Positions 56,438 through 64,000 of a stretch of DNA of 64,000 bases are shown in pieces. A program made the translations under genes and the position numbers. Every line of letters starts with the position of its first letter. The first letter of the stretch is position 1. Under the pieces are notes generated by a model. That model was not told the origin of the DNA and did no database searches. It worked only from the letters and a program-made list of their open reading frames with translations. The DNA lies in NCBI RefSeq assembly GCF_013426205.1, contig NC_089426.1, positions 2,976,001-3,040,000 on the forward strand, read 5' to 3'. The DNA comes from Metarhizium brunneum (taxonomy: Eukaryota; Ascomycota; Sordariomycetes; Hypocreales; Clavicipitaceae).

Positions 56438-57584
56438 TTTGAAGTCTGGCTCGGAGCCGGCTCGCCTACGGTTGAGATGGTGTATGACACGATTTGCAAT
56501 GTTTTAGGCTGCCGTTGATGTATCGACCGACGGGTATGCGATTCAAGGGCACTGTGTTTAAAGAGGCAGGGAGGCGGAAGATGAAAGGCGAGGATGGCGC
56601 GGAGGGGCAAGAAGCTTTATGAACAGACTGAGCGTCTTGGCTTCCGTTTCAAAGTTCCGGAGTGGCGCATAATGATTGGGGCCGAAGGGAGGCCGTTGAG
56701 GCTGTGCTGACTGGCAAGCCCATAACGTTGCTGCTGCGGGAACACAACACGCCGCGAGTGCCCAATCCCCAATGCCAACATGCTCGAAAATGCTGTGCAG
56801 CCGTAATCCATCAGTTGATCAACATTAGAGACTCGTAAACTTCTGAAAGGTTGGAGGACACGCCGACCGCTGCGTTGTGCAGACAACACGTGATTTTCAT
56901 GTTGTTCGAAGCTCCGTGGCACAATCGGCCCTCCATTCATAATTACAGTATTGCGGTGCCCCGGCTCCCCGAATTCACCGTCAGTCCGTGCATTCCGACT
57001 TGTGCATTTGGTATGCGTGACGTGTAAGTCTTGGCAGTATTTCATAACCAATGCCACGATATTTCCTTCGATGCGCATCCGACATGAAGATAGTTTCTAG
57101 AAATTTCATTTGACCCTCCTCTATAGTGTACAACCTATCTGTAGTTATATGATACTGTATCGTACCATGCCATGTGGCCTGGCGTATATTGTGCATTGTC
57201 CTGCTGTCTCCTCTCGCCGTTTAGAGCACATCCCCTGTGGCCTATACCCCTGTCACTATCCTTGTATCGGTAACTCCATATCGTGGACACTGGATGCCCA
57301 ATTTCTCACTTCATTCACGACAGGGGTAACTGGTAAACTTGCTGCATTCAACATTGTTGATGTGGAAACTGTCTGTACATATTATTCTTGTGCTTGTTGT
57401 TTTGTCCCTTGGGCGCGCAGAACCCCCTCACTACATTGACTTTCTTGTCAGATACACCGGCGTTAATTTTGATTTCCGGTTACAGTTCACGGTTCTTTGC
57501 GCCTCCTTGCTCCTTGTCTCACTCGGCGACTTTCTCACCCCCTCACGACATAAAACGTCAAATTTGCAGTTTCTTTTCTAGCTA
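56438..57584. other. Divergent upstream region
   Basis: About 1.1 kb between the SH3 gene (minus) and the ankyrin gene (plus). Only short unassigned open frames. Confidence 0.45.
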
Positions 57585-58967
57585 ATGAACATGTTATTTC
57601 CCATAACTTTGTTGATTTTACCAGCCACACGGCTGGCGATGGCCTTCTCAGACGATATGCCCCAACAGGCAATGGCCCTTTTCAACGCATCATGGGCCGA
57701 CAACTATACAGACATGCAACAGCTCCTCGCCTCTGGCGCTAATTATACATTTGCCAAATATGATGGTGTTACTGCATTGCATGTTGCAGCGGCAGCGGGA
57801 TCTCGAGCAGCAGCACAGCTACTGATTGATGCTGGGGCTAATATCTCGGCTGTGAACGTCGATTTCGAAACACCATTACACGTTGCCGCGCATTTTGGAC
57901 ACGACGAGGTTTCACAGAAGCTAGTTGCGGCGGGAGCAGATATCTTGGCAAGGAACTGCTATGGCGAAACACCGCTTCAGGTCGCCGCCTCACGGGGCTA
58001 TCAAGACGTCGTCCGGCTTCTCATACACGAGGCCAAGAACAGGATGAAACTGTCCGAAATCCTATCGACAAAAAATAACAATGGAGACACAGCATTGCAT
58101 AGCGCTATATCAGGAGGCTATGCAATGGCCAAGATGCTGCTCGATGCGGGGGCGGATGTCCATTCAAGAGGTGAAGGAGAAGATACGGTTCTTTTCAGGG
58201 CTGCAGAAGCATCCGAGGACATGGTCGAGCTGATTCTCGCTGCAGGAGGTGACGTCTTGGCTCGCACTGACGATGGAACAACGGTGCTACATCGAGCTGC
58301 GGCTTGGGGCAGTGCAAGCATACTCCAGCAACTCATTGCGGTAGGTGTCGACGTATCTCTGGCAACCAATGATGGCCAAACGCCCCTTCACTGCGCGGCG
58401 GAGAGAGGGACTGAAGAAAAGATACGAGTACTCCTGGATGCTGGTGCTGACATATCTGCCCAAACCATCAATGCCAGAGAGACGGCACTGCACCTAGCCT
58501 CAGCTGCGTTTCCAGACATGCGAGCCAAGGTTCTACTTGACCGAGGTGCCGATCCTAACACGCCTAAACTGGGCGGAGAGACGCCGTTACATCTAGCAGT
58601 TGCTGCAGCCAAGGGAGGAGGCGACGTCTCGGTGGTCGCGTATCTGTTAGAAGCTGGAGCAAATTCCAACGCTGCAACTGATGCGGGAGAAACGCCATTA
58701 CATGTCGCCGTGATGAATGGTTCTCCGACGTCGACTAGGTTGCTCTTGAATGCCGGAGCCGATCCCTCGGCCAAGGCACATGACGGCAAGACCCCATTGA
58801 TGTTAGCACAGGAGAAGAGAACTGAAGCAAAGGCATATTGCATTGAGGTCTCTAAGGAGCCGTGGGCCGAGCCAGGAATGTGTGACGAATACCTTTCGCG
58901 CATGGAAGAAGTGGTCATGTTGGTTGAAGAGACGCAGGACGCTGGGCTGCAGGAACTAAAGCTGTAG
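57585..58967 (+). CDS. Secreted ankyrin-repeat protein
   Basis: Intronless, 460 aa. The N-terminus (MNMLFPITLLILPATRLAMA) is a good signal peptide with a probable cut after about residue 20; a second ATG two codons on keeps it. About ten full ankyrin repeats run from residue 59 to 410 (for example 'DGVTALHVAAAAGSRAAAQLLI', 'FETPLHVAAHFGHDEVSQKLV', 'GETPLHVAVMNGSPTSTRLLL'), plus partial caps. Asn-x-Ser/Thr sites cluster near the start (NAS, NYT, NYT, NIS), as in secreted chains. The C-terminal tail has two cysteines (AYCIEV, PGMCDEY) and is acidic. Fungal ankyrin proteins are usually intracellular, so secretion would suggest an extracellular or host-directed binding protein; this is inference. 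Confidence 0.85.
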   Translation: MNMLFPITLLILPATRLAMAFSDDMPQQAMALFNASWADNYTDMQQLLASGANYTFAKYDGVTALHVAAAAGSRAAAQLLIDAGANISAVNVDFETPLHVAAHFGHDEVSQKLVAAGADILARNCYGETPLQVAASRGYQDVVRLLIHEAKNRMKLSEILSTKNNNGDTALHSAISGGYAMAKMLLDAGADVHSRGEGEDTVLFRAAEASEDMVELILAAGGDVLARTDDGTTVLHRAAAWGSASILQQLIAVGVDVSLATNDGQTPLHCAAERGTEEKIRVLLDAGADISAQTINARETALHLASAAFPDMRAKVLLDRGADPNTPKLGGETPLHLAVAAAKGGGDVSVVAYLLEAGANSNAATDAGETPLHVAVMNGSPTSTRLLLNAGADPSAKAHDGKTPLMLAQEKRTEAKAYCIEVSKEPWAEPGMCDEYLSRMEEVVMLVEETQDAGLQELKL

Positions 58968-60256
58968 TATCCAGGCTCGCCAACATCAGAGCACTGGATA
59001 TCATGGTATAACGCCCTTTCCGAGCCCAGGACGTTTATCCATCGCAGCAACCAAGATGGTTTCGCACATTGTCTTGTCACCACTAACGAAGTATACGCTT
59101 AAACCAAGAGCGCTTCCATATCACGAAGCAACATATGGATGGATAGATTCGGCATGCTTGAAACAGAGCCACGTACTTAATATTCACCTGTTTGGTGTGG
59201 AATGGATCAGGAACAATGTCTTGAACTTGTTGAAAGGATAACTGCCTCCGTCGGGGGCCGAGAAGACTGTGAAACCCCGACTAGTGGCGACATGTTAGCA
59301 ACTATATATCACCGACTCTCACACCCTTTCGGCTTACGCACGTCGCCAGCTCGACTAAAGTAACATCTATTTCGTCATAGTGGTGGGCTGCTTGATGGTA
59401 GAAATGAGCTCAAATATCGAAAGAACAGCTTCATGCACAATACCTCTCGTCCGCATATGGACACGACAGTCCAAGGCACAAATACTTATCTCGAACTACC
59501 AGCGGTAACAGTGAATGTCTCAAGCGACCGGCTATGGATACGATTGAGACACGCAATCAACTTTGGAAAAGCTCGTTTACATTCTCAAGCCCATGCTTCG
59601 CTGCATTCAAAGAGCGTGCGAACGGCGATGAAGCGAACGATGTACGACGATGACTCTGGCTCAAACCCCGGATTGCGGATTCTCCTTTTATCAGGCTGTG
59701 ACATTGACAACAGCTCGCGGGGTAAAAAAATACACCGAGTCTCTCCTGAAAACAAAACGACAAGGAGGTGGATGCACCTTGCCAGGCCGATCACGGTAGC
59801 ACAACCGGAACCATTGCCTATTCGCGCAGACAAACGAACCTGCAACCCGTAAACCAAATGCGAGGAATTCCGTCCCAATGTAACCTGCCCTGTCCTCGGC
59901 CCTCGCAATGTTCATTTGCCGTTACTTGGGGCTTCCGCCTTCGAGGCTATTGCCGAACCGTCGGTCGGCGGTATTCTATACATGGATCGAACCATAGAAT
60001 AGATGCGGACGGGACTTGACTGTTGAGTGTATAGGTTTTCGCCTTTATTCTTCCAAACGGCATCTGGCAAAAATTCGCCCCGGTGACAATCAATTGTGCT
60101 CGGCGTGTTGTCGGCTGAATCCGGCACTCGACATCTTCATGACGGCAGCAGAGTCGTATCGGACGGAGTGAGCTTTTGCCAGGCTCAAATAAAAAGCCGC
60201 CTCTCTCACACTTTCAGCATTTCTGTCATCAACATCTGTCAAGCCACAACACCACG
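58968..60256. other. Intergenic, 1.3 kb
   Basis: Only short open frames (the longest, 59433-59852, is 139 codons with no recognised domain). Upstream region of the GH79 gene. Confidence 0.5.
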
Positions 60257-62085
60257 ATGAGTCGAAGCTATATCCTAGCGCTTCTAAGCGCATTGACACG
60301 TACAGCTGCAGAAACGTACAACATCCCGTCAAACCCAACTGTCTCGGGCCAACCTTTCGACAGCTTCGTCAGCTACTCTATTGAATTCTCGTCCTTTCCA
60401 GACTTTGCCGGTCCGTCTTGCTTCTCATTCCCCAGCCACGGAAGAGTCGTGCTCACACCAATCTCTCAGGCAACCACTCCCACCCCAACAAATACTCCTA
60501 CAACCTCATCAACAACATCCACGCCATATCCAACAACTACCCCGTCATCCGCGTCGGCGGCAACACCCAGGACTTTGCCCTCTACAACGCCTCGCAGCCC
60601 ACGTCCCTCGTTGGCGTCGTCGACCCCGACAAGTCCCCTGATTATCCTACCACCATCACCATCGGCAAGTCCTACTTCGAGAGCTACAGGACATGGCCGG
60701 GCGTCAGGTTTTCTCACGGCTTCAACATGGGACTCGGCGGCAAGACTGCCCGGGGACGCGAGACTCTGGTTGATACCGCACCATTGGCGTGCGAGGCCCT
60801 GCGGCACGGCAACCTCTACACGTGGGAGTACAGCAACGAGCCCGACTTATTTACGTCCGGGACGTATGCACCACGGCCGAAGGGGTGGAGCGAGACGGAC
60901 ATGGTGGCCGAGTGGCTAGCCGGAACAGACGAGATCAGGAATCAAGTCAAGAAGCAGTGTCCAGAAATCCAAGTGAGCTTCATAGCGCCGTCGAATGCCG
61001 GCGTGAGCAATGCCCTAAAGGCAAGCAAGATGTGGGCAGCTGGGCTGAATAAACGCGGCGACATCGCCATGTTTTCCACGCACAAGTACGTCCCCCCCCA
61101 GGTTCTACCCCTAGTACTCGTACAACTTTCCCATTCCCCGTCAATTCCTGGTCGATACTGACGAGCACGGGGGGAACAGCTACATCGACGGCGCCAAGGT
61201 ACCCGGGGTAACGCTCCAAGGCACACTCATGAACCACACGCGCACCAAGCTCTCCGTCAACAACCACGTCGCCGAGTACAACTCCATCTTCCGCGCCGCC
61301 GGGTCGCCGCCGCCCCTCATATTCGGCGAAACCAACTCCCTCTACAACCAGGGACGGCCGGGGCTCTCCAACACATTCGGCGCCGCCCTGTGGTGCGTCG
61401 ACTTCAACATGTACTCCGCCGCCGTGGGATTCAAACGAGTCCACATGCACCAGGGCACCAACTACCGCGTACGTACGCCGGCCCTACCTGCCCCCGGGCA
61501 CAGACGAACATGTCAGCTCTAACCGTGAAGCAGTACCAGGCCTGGCAGCCCGTCGCCACCGACCTCGCCGCCATCGGCACCAAAGCGCCCTACTACGCGT
61601 CCATAACGGCCGCCCACATGACGCGCCGCGCCGCCCGCGCCCCCGTTTCCATTTCCCACGTCCCGCTGTCCTCGGACGCCGCCGAGTCCGCGTACGCGGC
61701 GCACTGCGCCTCCCGCAGCGGAGAGAAACACCTCGCCCGGCTGATGGTGGTCAATATGCACGGGTACAATACTACCGTTGGCGGGGCGGGATTGGAACCA
61801 CTCCCCAGCCCGCCACCGAGGACGGTCCGCAAGTACAAGTTTCGTGTGGAAGGGGTGAGGGACGGTGTGCGCGCCAGTGTGCACCGGCTGATGGCGAATG
61901 GGAGCGACGCCATTACGGGCATCACGTACGACGGCTGGAGCTACAATTATGACTTGGACGAGGGCAGGGGCGTGAGATTGACAAATGTCACGGTTGGCGA
62001 GAAGATTATAGTCGAGGGCGGAGAGGTGGTGGTCCATGTGGCAGACTCGTCGGCCGTTATTTTGAGTTTTGCAACGGGTTGCTGA
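60257..62085 (+). CDS. Secreted GH79 glycosidase (beta-glucuronidase-like)
   Basis: Exons 60257-60410, 60470-61085, 61180-61468, 61534-62085; 536 aa. A signal peptide (MSRSYILALLSALTRTAAE) leads into 'FVSYSIEFSSFPDFAGN', typical of GH79. 'YPVIRVGGNTQDFALY' is the first barrel motif. 'YTWEYSNEPDLF' holds the acid/base Glu175, and 'LIFGETNSLYNQG' the nucleophile Glu307. The C-terminal part is a beta-sandwich like the GH79 C domain. All joins rebuild continuous motifs ('STHNYIDGAKV', 'GTNYRYQAWQPV'). Likely cleaves glucuronosyl or 4-O-methylglucuronosyl groups from arabinogalactan-type glycans outside the cell; exact substrate unknown. Confidence 0.9.
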
Positions 62086-62371
62086 TTTTATGCGCAGGGC
62101 TGAAAGGGGAGGCAGTCATGGCGACACTTGACCGATTTTGCCTGGGTCTGCATCAGTTTGTCTATACCCATAGGACAAGTTGAAAAGTCTAGTTAGTTAG
62201 TTGCCATTATATATGCGCTCGGCACACACACTTGGAAGACGCGCTACAAGCAGTGGGTAGTGATTGGTCATTATGTCAATTGAACTCCTGGATTCTACAA
62301 ACACGAGTCCTCTACATTTTTTTTCTGCTCTTACATTCTGGCGACACTTCCCACACACGCAACCTCCCCAC

Positions 62372-63895
62372 TTACAAGAACTTGCTCTCCTTGACAGTGT
62401 ACAGGTCAACATACTCGTCAACAGACATGTTGTCGAGCTTGCTGCTGTTCTGGCTGAGCTCAACAAGCTCCGCGACACGGCTTGCGGACAAGTGAGGTTC
62501 GAGGTGGCGCTTGAACTTGGCGAGGATGACGGGCTTGGCCTCGTCACGGCGGAGACGGTGGCCGAGAGGAGCCTCAACAGAAACCTCGTCAAGGACAGTG
62601 CCGTCGTTGAGCTCAACCGTGAGGGCGTTGGAGATGGTTCGGAGGGAGGGGTCGTGGTAGTCCTGGGTGTACTGGGTGTCCTCGACGCACTTGATCTTCT
62701 GGCGGAGGGACTCGACGAGCTCAGAGGTGGCAGCCTCGCCGCCGTCGGTGTAGTCGGTGGCCTCGAGGCGGCCGAAGACGAGCATGACGGAGCACATGTA
62801 CTGAATGCAGTGGTCACGGTCGGCGAAGTTGTCCATGGGCTTGAACTGCTTGTCGATGATGCGGATGCAGGCCTCGTGAGTGCGGCAGGTGACGGCCTTG
62901 ATGTCGGCAGCGGACTTGCCCAAAGCCTTGAGCTGGTGGAAGATCTTCTCAGAGGCCTCGACGGCGGTCTGAGAGTGGAATTCGGCTGGACGCGAGGGTT
63001 AGTTTTTTGACCTGACCGTTCACGTAATACGAGTATTACGGGGGCACTCCCGAGAAGGGCTGGGGGGAGAGGGGCGGGAATAGGAACGACGTACCAGGGT
63101 AGGAGACCTTGAACAAAACATTCTCCATGACGTAGCTGCCATAAGGACGCTGGAACTCAAACTTGTTGCCCTTGAAGAGGACATCGTAGAAACCCCAAGT
63201 AGGAGCAGACAGCACGGTAGGAACACCCTGCTCGCCCTTCATGACCTTGAGAGCCAGGTTGACAGCACGCTGGCAAGCATCACCGGCAGCCCAAGACTTG
63301 CGGGACATGGTGTTGGGGGAGTGGCGGTAGGTTCGCAGAGACTGGCCGTCAACCCAGGCCTGGGTAACAGCGTCGGCAATCTGCTTCTCGTTGAGGCCGA
63401 GCATCTTGGAGACGACGGCGGTGGAGGCCACCTTGACGAGCACGACGTGGTCCAGACCGACCTTGTTGAAGGAGTTGAGCAGGGCCAGGCAGCCCTGGAT
63501 CTCGTGGGCCTTGATCATGGCCTCGAGCACATCCTTGACGGTATAGATCTTGCCGCCAGCCAGGTTGCCGCCGGCCTTGTTGGTGCGGTTGATCCAGTCG
63601 GCGACGGCCAAGATGGCACCCAAGTTGTCCGAGGGGTGACCCCACTCAGCAGCCAGCCAGCAGTCGTTGAAGTCGAGCCATCGGATCATGGCACCAATGT
63701 TGAAGGCGCCGTTGACGGGGTCCAAGACGAAGGGAGTACCGGGAACCTTGGTGCCGTTGGGGACGACGGTGCCAGGGACAATGGGACCAAGGAGCTTGGT
63801 GCACTCCTTGAATCTCAAACCCTCGAGACCACAGCCGAGGGTATCGAGGAGGATCCATCGGGCAGTATCGAACTGAGCAAACAGCGCGTTAGTGT
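62372..63895 (-). CDS. prpD: 2-methylcitrate dehydratase (PrpD family), 5' end beyond the window
   Basis: Minus strand. Last exon 62372-62985, previous exon 63095 to about 63895; earlier exons lie past the right edge. The intron 62986-63094 join gives '[16 protein letters not shown]'. Motifs are strong: '[21 protein letters not shown]', '[24 protein letters not shown]', '[29 protein letters not shown]', '[29 protein letters not shown]' and '[13 protein letters not shown]'. These fit MmgE/PrpD enzymes that dehydrate 2-methylcitrate in the mitochondrial methylcitrate cycle for propionyl-CoA disposal. The upstream border at 63895 (acceptor CAG, exon starting 'ACACTAAC') is inferred; the donor and upstream intron start are not resolved in the window. 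Convergent with the GH79 gene. Confidence 0.93.
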
Positions 63896-64000
63896 CTGGT
63901 CTGATGCCGCCAAGTGGGAAAAGAAAAAGAAAATTAGAGTAATGACAGCAATTAATACCCCCCCGCGTCCAGTCGTCTTGGTCAATCTTCAAGCAAACCT

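Noticed and set aside
1..64000. CRISPR arrays, rRNA, bacterial operons, ribosome binding sites
   Set aside because: The window is fungal nuclear DNA; no regularly spaced repeats or rRNA sequences were seen.
1..64000. Transposable elements
   Set aside because: No transposase, reverse transcriptase, integrase or paired terminal repeats were recognised in any frame, including in the gene-poor blocks.

Overview
The window is nuclear DNA of a filamentous ascomycete. Genes carry short introns (about 40-110 bp) with GT..AG borders. Marker proteins are fungal: an aminoadipate reductase (LYS2), two Zn2Cys6 regulators, a Rac GTPase, a CENP-T homologue and a GH79 enzyme. The mix of housekeeping genes and a metabolite-type redox neighbourhood would suit a Sordariomycete, possibly Hypocreales, but this is an inference from protein style and the species cannot be named. 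Exon joins were worked out by hand from frame and splice signals; for nearly all spliced genes the exon sum divides by three.

Layout. 1-1622: 3' part of a serine beta-lactamase-like gene. 2.9-10.2 kb: housekeeping block (CPSF6-like RRM protein, SET methyltransferase, COQ4, PDCD5, a ketopantoate-reductase-like mitochondrial protein). 11.2-26.8 kb: accessory region with an MFS exporter, an FAD monooxygenase, an MDR oxidoreductase, a flavin amine oxidase, a broken Zn2Cys6 regulator and an intact Zn2Cys6 regulator, the last two separated by a gene-poor stretch. It resembles a small catabolic or tailoring cluster with no PKS, NRPS or terpene backbone gene in view. 27.4-39.8 kb: housekeeping block (C1D/LRP1 exosome cofactor, twin-CX9C CHCH protein, UBX protein, LYS2, SURF1/SHY1, CENP-T). 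40.0-47.6 kb: gene-poor, with one small fungal gene of unknown function. 47.7-56.4 kb: Rac-type GTPase with an enlarged insert region, NOP6-like nucleolar protein, a mucin-like GPI-type surface protein, CMS1, an Lsb1/Pin3-like SH3 protein. 57.6-64 kb: a secreted ankyrin-repeat protein, a GH79 glycosidase, and a 2-methylcitrate dehydratase cut by the window edge.

How they fit together. Most genes are independent core functions: lysine synthesis, ubiquinone and cytochrome oxidase assembly, exosome and ribosome biogenesis, kinetochore, actin and polarity signalling, propionate breakdown. The 11-27 kb region is the likely accessory module: transport, three redox enzymes and regulators side by side, TATA boxes at a similar distance before three of the genes, and one regulator ruined. 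Other points of note are the expanded Rac insert, the signal peptide on an ankyrin protein, and a 9-bp word (TACTCCGTA) that recurs between genes far more often than chance predicts. No transposon, rRNA, tRNA or CRISPR was recognised.
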